A stretch of DNA of 54,887 nucleotides from an uncultured Eubacteriales bacterium. Lineage in GTDB: Bacteria; Bacillota; Clostridia; Oscillospirales; QAKW01. A program made the translations under genes and the position numbers. Within the stretch, counting starts at the first letter, position 1. Each line of letters begins with the position of its first letter. Shown here one piece after another: positions 18,334 to 27,070 of the stretch. The DNA lies in NCBI GenBank assembly GCA_902492505.1, contig CABULU010000005.1, positions 1 to 54,887 of the forward strand, written 5' to 3'. The notes beneath the pieces were generated by a model that was not told the DNA's origin, made no database searches, and worked only from the letters and a program-made list of their open reading frames with translations.

Positions 18334-19773
18334 ATGAAGAGTTATATAGATAAGTACGGTGTACAACTGCAGCTTTTATTTAAGATTCTGTTTTTGATAC
18401 ATTTACTATTCAGTTTAAATATTATACTGGTAGGTACTCCTATTGCTAAATTAGTAATGGTAGTTTCTGTTTTTTTGGGATTTGTTCTTTTGCTCACGCG
18501 GCTTACACAATGGAGACAAATTATATTTTCATTTGAGGGTGCTGTTTTAATACTCTTTTTAATATCGTATATTGTCTCTGTGGTTATCAATATGCGTTAC
18601 GGAATAAATAGTGGGCTAAAGTATTTTATTTGGTTTTGCCTGCTTATAGGCGGTGTTTTTTGGGTTGACAGAAATATTGAGCATCGTTTAATTAAGCGTG
18701 AAATGTTAACTCTAAGTGTAGTTTTACTTATTATTGTAACCATTACTAATATTGTAAGTTTAGCACTTCTTATAAGCAAATATAACACTATATATGCGGG
18801 AGCTGACGGCAATTATTATGTAATGGGCTTTGCGAGCTGGGGTAGACTTTACGGTGTATATGTAGATCCTAATTATGGTGCTGTTATTTCATGTGCTGCT
18901 ATACTTGCGGCAGTTTTCTGTCTTTTATACGCAAAACGTTTAATTTGGAAAATTATATTTGCTCTTTCTGTTATTCCGAATATTTTTTACTGTGCTTTTT
19001 CTGCCTCTCGCACCGGGAAAATAGCCATGATGATAGGAAGTGCAATAATTGTATTTGTATATCTACTTAAAAAGTGTAAAAAGATATATTGGTTAAAATC
19101 GGTCGCTGCTGCGGTTTGTGCGTCGGTTGTTTCCATTGCTGTTTTAAATGGTGTTCAAGCCGGTTATAATAAAATTCAGCTTTATATAAGCGAAAGTAAA
19201 CAAAACATACCTAATCAGCCGGTAAATAATACTACACCGAATAATTCTGATAAAACAGACAAGCCCAGTGAAAACACGGAAAGTAATGTAACCATTATTG
19301 ACAGAACAGAAGAACTTAATGGAGATATAAGTAACCGCAGATTTGATATTTGGTCAAGTGGCTTGAAGGTTTTTATGAAAAATCCACTATTTGGTATAGG
19401 TTGGAACAACACTATAGCTTATGTTAGGGAAAACATGCCTGATAGTTATTTGCTTGGTGAAATAAATGATTTGGCGGATTTTGATATATTTCACAATAGC
19501 TTTATAGATGTATTTGTATTTCAAGGACTTTTCGGTGGGATACTAATGATTATTTTAATTATATATACACTTATATTGCTAATTAAAAAAATCGTGCATC
19601 GTAAATATGAACCGAGAATGTTTGCGTGGTCTGTTGCCGGAATTATGCTGTGTGTATTTTCCGGATGTGTTTTATCGGTTCTTGTTTATTTTAATAATGC
19701 AATCAGTTATTTGTTTTGGCTGTTTTTGGGATATATTATGTATTTTTGCAAATCTAAGGAAAACGCATCATGA
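18334..19773 (+). CDS. O-antigen polymerase/ligase-like membrane protein (Wzy)
   Basis: A 479-residue protein with about ten to twelve hydrophobic helices and a large outer loop at about 285-365, the usual layout of Wzy polymerases and WaaL-type ligases. The loop has a low-complexity linker rich in N, T, P and K (NTTPNNSDKTDKPSENTES) followed by ISNRRFDIWSSGLKVFMKNP and GIGWNN, a common Wzy/WaaL motif. In this cluster it should join undecaprenyl-linked repeat units outside the membrane. It is the most A+T-rich gene of the operon. The last four bases overlap the next start. Confidence 0.85.
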   Translation: MKSYIDKYGVQLQLLFKILFLIHLLFSLNIILVGTPIAKLVMVVSVFLGFVLLLTRLTQWRQIIFSFEGAVLILFLISYIVSVVINMRYGINSGLKYFIWFCLLIGGVFWVDRNIEHRLIKREMLTLSVVLLIIVTITNIVSLALLISKYNTIYAGADGNYYVMGFASWGRLYGVYVDPNYGAVISCAAILAAVFCLLYAKRLIWKIIFALSVIPNIFYCAFSASRTGKIAMMIGSAIIVFVYLLKKCKKIYWLKSVAAAVCASVVSIAVLNGVQAGYNKIQLYISESKQNIPNQPVNNTTPNNSDKTDKPSENTESNVTIIDRTEELNGDISNRRFDIWSSGLKVFMKNPLFGIGWNNTIAYVRENMPDSYLLGEINDLADFDIFHNSFIDVFVFQGLFGGILMIILIIYTLILLIKKIVHRKYEPRMFAWSVAGIMLCVFSGCVLSVLVYFNNAISYLFWLFLGYIMYFCKSKENAS

Positions 19774-20756
19774 AAACTTTAAGTATATCAGTTGCGGCGT
19801 ATAATATGGAAAAGCTGATACGTCAAAACCTTGATTCTTTTGTAAATTCAACTGCCAAGGATGATATTGAAGTTCTTGTTATAAATGACGGATCAAAGGA
19901 CAGCACCGCTCAAATTGCGGCAGAGTATGAGTCAAAATATCCGGGTGTAATAAAGCTGATTAACCAGGAAAATGCCGGACCGGGCTCAACTGTAAACCGC
20001 GGTATAGAGTATGCAACAGGTAAGTATTTCAGAATGGTAGACGCAGACGATTGGGTAGGGGACGGATTTGACGAATATGTAAATGCGCTCAAAAGTTCTA
20101 ATGCGGATATGATCGTCACAAATTATATTTGTGTTGACGATAAAACAGGTCAAACCCAAAAGGTCAGAATAAACGGTTTGGAAAACAAAAAAACTGTTGA
20201 GTTCGATTCGGTTTGTTCAGAGCTTTCTCTTGAAATGCATGCCGTTACATTTAGGACGGATATATTAAAACAAAATAATATCCGCCTATTTAACGGGTTT
20301 TATACCGATATTCAGTACCTGCTTTTTCCGGCGCAATATGTCAAAACGGTTATGTATATTGACTGTGATGTATATATGTATCGCGTCAGTTTATCCGGGC
20401 AGAGTATGTCTGTACCGAGTATGCAGCGTAACATAAAAATGCATGACGATATGCTTTTCTCCATTGCAAAACTTTATAACAACATAAAAAATGTACGACC
20501 ACCTGTGGCGCAGTATGTACTTAAAAAGTTGATTTATATTTCCGGCACTCAGCTCGGGACTCTCTTATCTTTTGAACCGAATAAAGACAATAAAACAAGG
20601 CTGTTTGAGTATATTCTTAGATTGAAAGTACAGTGTCCCGATGCTTATGCCGGTTTTTGCAGGTATAAAACCGCAAAGGCGCTGCGCTTTCTAAATGGCG
20701 CTTTTTATCCTTTTATCAGCCGTATGCACCGCAAAAGATTGGGGATTGAAAATTAA
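19770..20756 (+). CDS. Family 2 glycosyltransferase
   Basis: A 328-residue GT-A protein. LSISVAAYNMEK opens the domain, INDGSKDSTAQIAAEYE is the nucleotide site and FRMVDADDWVG near residue 90 holds the metal-binding aspartates. GPGSTVNRGIEYATGKY is the usual donor-site loop. The C-terminal 130 residues are helical and basic. The start overlaps the Wzy stop by four bases and its stop abuts the flippase start (TAAATG), so translation is coupled on both sides. Donor sugar unknown. Confidence 0.88.
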   Translation: MKTLSISVAAYNMEKLIRQNLDSFVNSTAKDDIEVLVINDGSKDSTAQIAAEYESKYPGVIKLINQENAGPGSTVNRGIEYATGKYFRMVDADDWVGDGFDEYVNALKSSNADMIVTNYICVDDKTGQTQKVRINGLENKKTVEFDSVCSELSLEMHAVTFRTDILKQNNIRLFNGFYTDIQYLLFPAQYVKTVMYIDCDVYMYRVSLSGQSMSVPSMQRNIKMHDDMLFSIAKLYNNIKNVRPPVAQYVLKKLIYISGTQLGTLLSFEPNKDNKTRLFEYILRLKVQCPDAYAGFCRYKTAKALRFLNGAFYPFISRMHRKRLGIEN

Positions 20757-22244
20757 ATGGCTGAAGAAAAGCGTGTTTCCGTAATAAAAAATTATTTTTA
20801 CAGTCTGAGTTATCAGATTTTGCTGCTTATAGTACCGCTGATCACGATGCCATACCTTGCGAGGACGCTTGGTATTGACAGTCAGGGGACTTTCAGTATT
20901 CTCTATGCAGTCATTAGCTGTTTTGTCATGTTTGGCTGTGTGGGCTTGAATTTGTATGGGCAGCGTGAGATAGCCTATTATAAAAACGACCGCGAAAAGC
21001 GCAACCGCATCTTTTGGGAAATCGAGCTCATTCGTATTTTCACTTTATTTATAAGTCTGCTTGTATATTTTGCTTTTATATGGTTTAATATCAATGTTAA
21101 AAGTATTGTAAATGTATATGAGCCGCTTTATTTTGTTCTGTTTGCGATTGAAATTCCGTCTGCGATGCTCGATATCAGCTGGTATTACCAGGGAATTGAA
21201 AATTTTCGGCTTCAGACAATCCGTAATTTCATTGTAAAGCTTGTCGGACTTGCGCTCATACTTATTTTTATTAAAAAGCCCGCAGATTTATGGTTGTATA
21301 TCGTCATTTACACAGGGATGAATTTATTCGGCAATTTATCGCTGTGGGTAAATAAGCTGCGTAGTGACGGCGGATTTTCAGCGCCGGACAAAAAACGTTT
21401 TAAGGTGCACCTCAAGCGTTCTGTTGTCATGTTTTTGCCGCAGATTGCAACAACTGTTTATGCTCAGCTTGACCGAGTTATGATAGGCGGGCTGATAAAT
21501 GACGGTAATTTGCAGGCAGGCGTTTACGATAATGCCGAGAAAATTGTTAAGATTGCGTTGACGGTAGTTACATCTATTGCGCTTGTTATGCTCAGCCGCG
21601 TCGCCAACACATATATGAAAAATGACCATGACAAGGCGCGCGGATATATATATTCGTCTTTCAGGCTTTATATGTGTCTTAGCATACCTATTATGTTCGG
21701 GATTGCTGCCATTGCCGGCTCGTTTGTAGAGCGTTTTTTCACAGATACACCTAATGCGGAACTGATAACGCCCGTAATTATTGTGCTGTGCCCGATAATC
21801 CTGTTTATAGGCGGCAGTTCCGTATTCGGAACTCAGTATCTCTTACCGACCAATCGTATGAAACCGTATACATTATCTGTATTTACGGGTATGGTTGTTA
21901 ATGTTATTTTAAATTTAGTTTTTATTCCTCTTTATGGCGCAAAGGGCGCGGCCATTGCCACTGTGATTGCGGAGTTTTCAGTGTTAACGGTGCAGATGAT
22001 TGCGCTGCGCCGCGAATTCAGTCCTGTTATGTATCTGCACTGCTGGCGAAATTTTTTGGCAGGCGCTGTAATGTTTGCTTGTGTCGTAGGAATAGGCAAG
22101 CTTATAAACAGTTCAACGATAGTGTCGCTGTTTGTTCAGATAACTTTGGGTGTGACAATATATTTTGGATTGCTTCTTTTGCTGCGCGACCCGTTTATTA
22201 AAAAATATATGCATGCAGGATTTAATAAGCTGCTTAAGCGTTAA
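20757..22244 (+). CDS. Wzx-type polysaccharide flippase
   Basis: A 495-residue membrane protein with about 12-14 predicted helices, of the MOP superfamily (RfbX/Wzx). Characteristic segments are the N-terminal YQILLLIVPLITMPYLARTLG, GLNLYGQREIAYY and a central AQLDRVMIGGL. It would flip undecaprenyl-linked repeat units outward for polymerization. It is the last gene of the rightward operon and is followed by a strong terminator. With glf, four glycosyltransferases and the Wzy-like protein it completes a Wzx/Wzy pathway. Confidence 0.92.
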   Translation: MAEEKRVSVIKNYFYSLSYQILLLIVPLITMPYLARTLGIDSQGTFSILYAVISCFVMFGCVGLNLYGQREIAYYKNDREKRNRIFWEIELIRIFTLFISLLVYFAFIWFNINVKSIVNVYEPLYFVLFAIEIPSAMLDISWYYQGIENFRLQTIRNFIVKLVGLALILIFIKKPADLWLYIVIYTGMNLFGNLSLWVNKLRSDGGFSAPDKKRFKVHLKRSVVMFLPQIATTVYAQLDRVMIGGLINDGNLQAGVYDNAEKIVKIALTVVTSIALVMLSRVANTYMKNDHDKARGYIYSSFRLYMCLSIPIMFGIAAIAGSFVERFFTDTPNAELITPVIIVLCPIILFIGGSSVFGTQYLLPTNRMKPYTLSVFTGMVVNVILNLVFIPLYGAKGAAIATVIAEFSVLTVQMIALRREFSPVMYLHCWRNFLAGAVMFACVVGIGKLINSSTIVSLFVQITLGVTIYFGLLLLLRDPFIKKYMHAGFNKLLKR

Positions 22245-22263
22245 AATGCTTATTCTCAAAATA

Positions 22264-22297
22264 GAAAACGACCGCTTTAAAAGCGGTCGTTTTCCTC
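22264..22297. terminator. Bidirectional terminator after polysaccharide operon
   Basis: GAAAACGACCGCTTT and its complement form a long stem with a three-base loop, with T-rich sequence on the right and A-rich sequence on the left. It can serve both the flippase transcript and the leftward malic enzyme transcript. Confidence 0.88.
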
Positions 22298-22335
22298 TTT
22301 TTTGGAGAAAAAAGTACTTGTATGCAATTTAAAAA

Positions 22336-23508
22336 CTACTTTCTTGCAACACCTGTATCGTGAGCTGTTTTGATAACGGCTTTAGCGACAACTTCAGCTA
22401 CACGCTTGTCAAGCGCAGGAGCAATGATGTTTTCTTCGGTAATCTCCTCATCCGGGATAAGTGATGCAAGAGCGTATGATGTGGCGACCTTCATTTCCTC
22501 ATTGATACAGGTTGCGCGGCAGTCAAGCGCACCGCGGAAGATACCGGGGAATGCAAGAACATTGTTTATCTGATTGGGGAAATCGGAACGTCCTGTGCCG
22601 ATTATGCGGGCACCGGCTGATTTGGCGATATCCGGCATTATTTCGGGCGTCGGGTTTGCCATTGGGAAGAGTATGGAATCGTGATTCATGCTCTTTACCA
22701 TGTCGGCAGTTACTGTGCCGGGAACAGACACGCCTATAAATACATCGGCACCGACCATTGCGTCAGCAAGCGAGCCTTTTTTCTTTTCAAGGTTTGTAAC
22801 CTTTGCGATTTCTTCCTGAGCGGGATTGTTTGTTTCGGCGCCCTGATAAATCATGCCGTGACGACCGCACATGGTAATGTTCTTCACACCCATATTAAGC
22901 AGATGCTTTGCGATGGCAATACCTGCCGAGCCGGCACCGTTCATTACAACCTTTATGCTTGCCATGTCTTTTTTGACAAGCTTTAATGCATTTATAAGCG
23001 CAGCCGCTACAACTATTGCAGTACCATGCTGATCATCGTGGAAAATCGGAATATCGCAGATCTCTTTCAGTCTGTTTTCAATTTCAAAGCAACGCGGTGC
23101 GGAAATATCCTCAAGATTGATTCCGCCAAAGCTGCCGGAAATGAGATATATCGTGCGTACAAGCTCGTCGACATCCTTTGAGCGAATGCAAATCGGAAAA
23201 GCGTCAACATCTGCAAATGTCTTGAACAGCGCACATTTGCCCTCCATTACGGGCATGCCGGCCTCGGGACCGATATCGCCGAGACCCAAAACGGCAGTAC
23301 CGTCGGTAATAACCGCAACAAGATTGGAGCGGCGGGTAAGGTCAAAAGATTTGTTGTAATCCTTATTTATTTCAAGGCACGGTTCTGCAACGCCGGGAGT
23401 GTATGCGAGCGACAAATCCTTTCTGTCGTTTATTTCAACGCGGGAAACGACTTCGATTTTGCCGCCCCATTCGTAATGCTTTTGCAGTGATTCCTGTCTG
23501 ATATCCAT
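22336..23508 (-). CDS. Malic enzyme, oxaloacetate-decarboxylating
   Basis: Converts malate to pyruvate and CO2 while reducing NAD(P)+. The 390-residue length is that of the short bacterial form. SLAYTPGVAEPC, ITDGTAVLGLGDIGP, MPVMEGK and FHDDQHGTAIVVAAAL are family signatures around the metal and malate site; NGAGSAGIAIAKHL is the Rossmann nucleotide motif. NAD or NADP preference cannot be told. It follows the malate dehydrogenase gene by 66 bases in a leftward operon. Together they form the two oxidoreductase steps of the clostridial malate shunt from oxaloacetate to pyruvate. Confidence 0.95.
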   Translation of the reverse strand: MDIRQESLQKHYEWGGKIEVVSRVEINDRKDLSLAYTPGVAEPCLEINKDYNKSFDLTRRSNLVAVITDGTAVLGLGDIGPEAGMPVMEGKCALFKTFADVDAFPICIRSKDVDELVRTIYLISGSFGGINLEDISAPRCFEIENRLKEICDIPIFHDDQHGTAIVVAAALINALKLVKKDMASIKVVMNGAGSAGIAIAKHLLNMGVKNITMCGRHGMIYQGAETNNPAQEEIAKVTNLEKKKGSLADAMVGADVFIGVSVPGTVTADMVKSMNHDSILFPMANPTPEIMPDIAKSAGARIIGTGRSDFPNQINNVLAFPGIFRGALDCRATCINEEMKVATSYALASLIPDEEITEENIIAPALDKRVAEVVAKAVIKTAHDTGVARK

Positions 23509-23574
23509 TGTTATTCTCCGTTCTGCCGCATCTTCGGCAATAAATAATTTATATAACGCTTAATTTGTTTAAAA

Positions 23575-24687
23575 TCAGTCTTCCCACGGGAATTTGTACT
23601 GTGTAAGTCCGAGCTCATCGCGCACTGCGTTGAATTCCTTCTGAACAGATTCGTTTATCGGAACACCGTCATGGCGGGCAAGACGAATATCGTGCTCTTT
23701 CTCACCGGCGGTATAAATGCGCTCACAGCCGGGGGCTTTCTTGGAATTGCGTACTGCACGAAGAATTTCACCGGCTTTTTTTCTGCAAACGTCCTCACCT
23801 AAAAAGTGGTTTGTGTCAATGGCAATAAAGAAATGACCGAGATGATAGGGAACTTTATTACCGTCAGCGTCCTTACCGTCAAGCGCCTTGCCGTAATTTC
23901 CATCCTGGAGGACAGCGGAAAGCAGCTCAACAACCATTGCATAGCCGTAGCCCTTGTATCCGCCGAGAGCTTCGCCGATACCGCCGAGTGTGGTGAGGGC
24001 GGCGGTTCCGTTTCTTATCATGCGCAGCGCCTGACCGGCATCGCCTTCAATGGGCTGACCGTCAAGACCTATGATAGTTCCGGGGTGAACGTCTTCACCT
24101 ATTCTTTCATAATACTCGATTTTTCCGTTTTGCGTAATGGAGCTTGCGCAGTCAATTAGAAAGTCAAACTCCTCGTCCGTGGGGATACCAATGGTTAAGG
24201 GGTTTGTACCGAACATACCCTCCACGCCGAAGGTCGGCGCGACAGACGGGCGTGCGTTTGTGCCTGTCATTCCGATGCAGCCCTCTTTACATGCCATTGA
24301 TGAGTAGTAACCGGCGATGCCGTAGTGGCAGGAATTACGTACAACTACCATACCCATGCCGTATTCCTTTGCTTTGTCAATAGCCATTCTCATTGACTTG
24401 TAGCCGATTACCTGACCCATGCCGTCATGACCGTCAACGACTGCGGTAGTAGGAGTTTCTTTAATTACTTCAAAGTTTGTAACGGGATTTTGAATACCGT
24501 CTTTAATTCTGTCAAGATAGATGGGTTTAAAACGATTAACACCGTGAGACTCAATACCTCTCTTGTCAGACTCTAAAAGTACATCCGCGCAGATTTCGGC
24601 GTCTTCTCTGGGTATTCCGTAACCTACAAATGAATCAATTACGAAATTTGTGACTGTTTTCCAGTCCACTACGTTATTTTTTGCCAT
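23575..24687 (-). CDS. Ldh2-family malate/lactate dehydrogenase
   Basis: A 370-residue NAD(P)-dependent oxidoreductase of the Ldh2/MDG family, unrelated in fold to the Rossmann-type MDH. Family segments are SDKRGIESHGVNRFKPIYLD, VRNSCHYGIAGYYSSMA (active-site histidine), GMFGTNPLTIGIPT and EALGGYKGYGYAMVVELLS. Members use malate, lactate, ureidoglycolate or sulfolactate. The malic enzyme next door favours malate/oxaloacetate. GGAGGAAAAATCA precedes the start. A near-consensus promoter lies at 24787-24814, and the roughly 90-base leader between holds a terminator-like hairpin. Confidence 0.9.
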   Translation of the reverse strand: MAKNNVVDWKTVTNFVIDSFVGYGIPREDAEICADVLLESDKRGIESHGVNRFKPIYLDRIKDGIQNPVTNFEVIKETPTTAVVDGHDGMGQVIGYKSMRMAIDKAKEYGMGMVVVRNSCHYGIAGYYSSMACKEGCIGMTGTNARPSVAPTFGVEGMFGTNPLTIGIPTDEEFDFLIDCASSITQNGKIEYYERIGEDVHPGTIIGLDGQPIEGDAGQALRMIRNGTAALTTLGGIGEALGGYKGYGYAMVVELLSAVLQDGNYGKALDGKDADGNKVPYHLGHFFIAIDTNHFLGEDVCRKKAGEILRAVRNSKKAPGCERIYTAGEKEHDIRLARHDGVPINESVQKEFNAVRDELGLTQYKFPWED

Positions 24688-24712
24688 TGATTTTTCCTCC
24701 GTTTAACTTTTT

Positions 24713-24771
24713 AGAGAGACAAAAAGAGCGCACTTTAACCTTTCGGACAAGTGCACTCTCAAAATCTCTCT
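24713..24771 (-). promoter_or_regulatory. Structured 5' leader with terminator-like hairpin
   Basis: In the transcript, a 10-bp stem (GAGUGCACUU with AAGUGCGCUC, one G-U pair) is topped by CC-GAAA-GG, a GNRA tetraloop helix, and followed by five U residues, as in an intrinsic terminator. A second 7-bp stem (AGAGAGA with UCUCUCU) encloses hairpin and U tract. It lies between the promoter and the malate dehydrogenase ribosome binding site, a position suited to attenuation. It matches no riboswitch or T-box class that I recognise. Confidence 0.6.
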
Positions 24772-24786
24772 GTGCTTTATGAAATA

Positions 24787-24814
24787 ATTATATAACAAAT
24801 AATTTAAAAGTCAA
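24787..24814 (-). promoter_or_regulatory. Promoter for malate operon
   Basis: Minus-strand TTGACT, 16-base spacer, TATAAT. Transcription would start near 24780, giving a leader of about 90 bases. Confidence 0.7.
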
Positions 24815-24876
24815 TACTTTATTCATTACTTTTTTAAAATAGTATAACGTAAATTTCAGTTTTAAAGGGCGTCAAA

Positions 24877-24906
24877 TTGTCAAAACTACATACAGAAACA
24901 TAAAAT
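24877..24906 (+). promoter_or_regulatory. Possible promoter for malQ
   Basis: TTGTCA, 18-base spacer, TAAAAT. The -10 box ends 16 bases before the malQ start, so the leader would be very short, with CGGGGTGA as ribosome binding site. Confidence 0.35.
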
Positions 24907-24921
24907 ACATCGGGGTGAATT

Positions 24922-26445
24922 ATGCGATATTGCGGAATTTTGATGCCGATTTTTTCTCTTCCGTCTGAATACGGTATAGGAACGCTGGGGAAAGCGGCAT
25001 ACGACTTTGTGGATTTTTTAAATAACAGCGGTCAGTCTATCTGGCAGATACTGCCCGTATGCCCGACAAGCTATGGAGACTCGCCGTACCAGTCCTTTTC
25101 ATCGTTTGCAGGCAATCCGTACTTTATTGATCTTGACATGCTTCAAAGGGACGGGCTGCTGAAAAAAGATGAATATGAGAACGTAGATTTCGGCAGTGAC
25201 ATCAGGCGGGTGGATTACGGCTTGCTTTACAAAAACAGATACGGTGTTTTGAGGCTTGCCTTTTCACGTTTTATTGCCGACCCGCCCGAATACTATTCGG
25301 GATTTTGTACGGAAAACGCATGGTGGCTTGAGGATTATGCGCTTTTTATGGCGCTTAAAGACAAAAACGACGGAGAGCCGTGGTGCGAATGGGAATCGGG
25401 CGCCATGCGCCGCAGCACCGACGCCGTTGCGGAGTATCGCGTCAAGCTCCGCGAGGATATCGAATTTCACCGCGTGTTACAGTATCTGTTTATGAAGCAG
25501 TGGAGCGCGCTGAAATGGTACGCCAACAAAAACGGCGTTCAGATAATGGGAGATATGCCGATATATGTGGCGTATGACAGTGCGGATGTATGGGCAAATC
25601 CCGGGCAGTTTGAGCTGGATAAAATGATGACGCCTATCGAGGTTGCAGGCTGCCCTCCCGACGCTTTTTCCAAAGACGGGCAGCTGTGGGGAAACCCGCT
25701 TTACGATTGGGATAAGATGCGTGAGGATGGGTTTAAGTTTTGGAAAGCGCGTGTCAGTCATGCCTTGAGGCTGTATGATATTTTGCGCATAGACCATTTC
25801 AGAGGCTTTGAGTCCTATTATTCAATTCCGTTTGGAGAAGCTACCGCGCGTTTCGGGCGATGGCGCCGCGGTCCGGGAATTCAGTTGTTTAATGAGCTTA
25901 AAAAGACGCTGGGTGAGCTGCCTATTGTGGCGGAGGACCTTGGGTATTTGACGGAGGATGTCAGGCGTCTGCTGCATGAATGCGGATTTCCGGGAATGAA
26001 GGTTTTGGAATTTGCGTTTGACATGCGCGAGGACAGCGATTATCTTCCTCACAATTATGATAAAAACTGTGTGGTATACACCGGAACGCACGACAATGAT
26101 ACACTTGCGGGCTGGGAAAAGAGTGCGTCGCCCGAAGATGTTTTGCTTGCAAAGAGATATATTCGATGCAGCGAGAGCGAGGGTTTTTGCTGGGCAATGA
26201 TAAAAACCGCAATGGCGTCTGTTGCGGATACTGTGATTATTCCTATTCAGGATTATATAGGCGCGGGAAGCGAGGCGCGTATAAATATTCCGTCCACGCC
26301 GTCGGGCAACTGGCAGTGGCGAATTGACGCGGGATGCCTCAACGAGTGGCTGGCAGATATGATTTATGAAACATCAAAGCTTTATCACAGAGTCCCCAAA
26401 AAGAACGATGCCGGGGTCAGATGCGATTCACAAAAGCTAAGCTGA
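24922..26445 (+). CDS. malQ: 4-alpha-glucanotransferase (GH77)
   Basis: A 507-residue amylomaltase that transfers alpha-1,4-glucan segments between maltodextrins, used in glycogen and starch metabolism in the cytoplasm. Family motifs are YGDSPYQSFSSFAGNPYFID, GDMPIYVAYDSADVWANP, the nucleophile aspartate in RIDHFRGFESYY, the acid/base glutamate in VAEDLGYLTEDV and the late YTGTHDNDTLAGW. Length fits GH77. No other glycogen gene lies beside it, so it seems to be a single-gene unit. Confidence 0.95.
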   Translation: MRYCGILMPIFSLPSEYGIGTLGKAAYDFVDFLNNSGQSIWQILPVCPTSYGDSPYQSFSSFAGNPYFIDLDMLQRDGLLKKDEYENVDFGSDIRRVDYGLLYKNRYGVLRLAFSRFIADPPEYYSGFCTENAWWLEDYALFMALKDKNDGEPWCEWESGAMRRSTDAVAEYRVKLREDIEFHRVLQYLFMKQWSALKWYANKNGVQIMGDMPIYVAYDSADVWANPGQFELDKMMTPIEVAGCPPDAFSKDGQLWGNPLYDWDKMREDGFKFWKARVSHALRLYDILRIDHFRGFESYYSIPFGEATARFGRWRRGPGIQLFNELKKTLGELPIVAEDLGYLTEDVRRLLHECGFPGMKVLEFAFDMREDSDYLPHNYDKNCVVYTGTHDNDTLAGWEKSASPEDVLLAKRYIRCSESEGFCWAMIKTAMASVADTVIIPIQDYIGAGSEARINIPSTPSGNWQWRIDAGCLNEWLADMIYETSKLYHRVPKKNDAGVRCDSQKLS

Positions 26446-26519
26446 AAAAGCTTTTATAAAATTTTTCAATATGAATAAACCGCCGTAATGTCTCGTATAT
26501 TGTAGAGGGTGAGTTTATT

Positions 26520-26984
26520 TTGGTAATCAATCTTAAAAGGCTTGTAATCAGCTTGCTTGTTCCCCTTGCCGTAGGCGGTATTGCGGGAATTATAACAGGC
26601 GGTTCTTCAGATGTTTATTCACAGTTTGTAAAACCGCCTCTGTCGCCTCCGGGCTGGGTATTTCCCGTCGTATGGACAATATTGTATATTTGTATGGGTC
26701 TGGCATTTTATTTTGTGTGGCAGTCGGACGCACCGTCAAAATCTACGGCGATGCAGATGTACTTTATTCAGCTTGCAATGAATTTTGTATGGCCGATACT
26801 GTTTTTCAGTTTCGGGGCATACGGTTTTTCGTTCGTTTGGCTGCTTGTGCTTTGGATACTTATTTTGTTTACTGTGCTTGCCTTTTATGCAGCGGATAAA
26901 AAAGCAGGATATCTTATGATTCCGTATCTGCTGTGGGTGGCTTTTGCAGGATACCTGAATTTAGGTGTATATATTCTTAACTGA
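26520..26984 (+). CDS. tspO: TspO/MBR family membrane protein
   Basis: A 154-residue protein with five hydrophobic helices, the TspO (peripheral benzodiazepine receptor) fold. The signature segment KPPLSPPGWVFPVVWTILY lies at about 40-58, and the aromatic-rich third and fourth helices are preserved. TspO proteins bind porphyrins and related tetrapyrroles; the role in anaerobes is unclear. The frame starts with TTG, preceded at good distance by AGAGGGTGAG. The gene is followed by its own terminator. Confidence 0.9.
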   Translation: MVINLKRLVISLLVPLAVGGIAGIITGGSSDVYSQFVKPPLSPPGWVFPVVWTILYICMGLAFYFVWQSDAPSKSTAMQMYFIQLAMNFVWPILFFSFGAYGFSFVWLLVLWILILFTVLAFYAADKKAGYLMIPYLLWVAFAGYLNLGVYILN

Positions 26985-27012
26985 AAAAAGTCTGCTTTGC
27001 AGACTTTTTTTA
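26985..27012 (+). terminator. Intrinsic terminator after tspO
   Basis: AAAAAAGTCTGC, a three-base loop and GCAGACTTTTTTT form a compact hairpin with a T tract immediately after the stop codon. Confidence 0.9.
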
Positions 27013-27041
27013 TTGCACTCGGTTTGTAATTGCCTTATAAT
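27013..27041 (+). promoter_or_regulatory. Promoter for SGNH hydrolase gene
   Basis: TTGCAC, 17-base spacer, TATAAT, 29 bases before the start codon; GAAAGGGGAAG serves as ribosome binding site. Confidence 0.65.
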
Positions 27042-27070
27042 GTGAGTGTAAGAAAGGGGAAGTGTAAAAT

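Noticed and set aside
19210..19300. Repeat region or CRISPR-like array in the polymerase gene
   Set aside because: It is a low-complexity Asn/Thr/Pro/Lys loop within one reading frame; units do not repeat exactly. No CRISPR array was seen anywhere in the window.
24713..24771. T-box or known riboswitch in the malate operon leader
   Set aside because: The leader is too short and lacks the T-box sequence or conserved cores of riboswitches I know. It is kept only as an unclassified hairpin leader.
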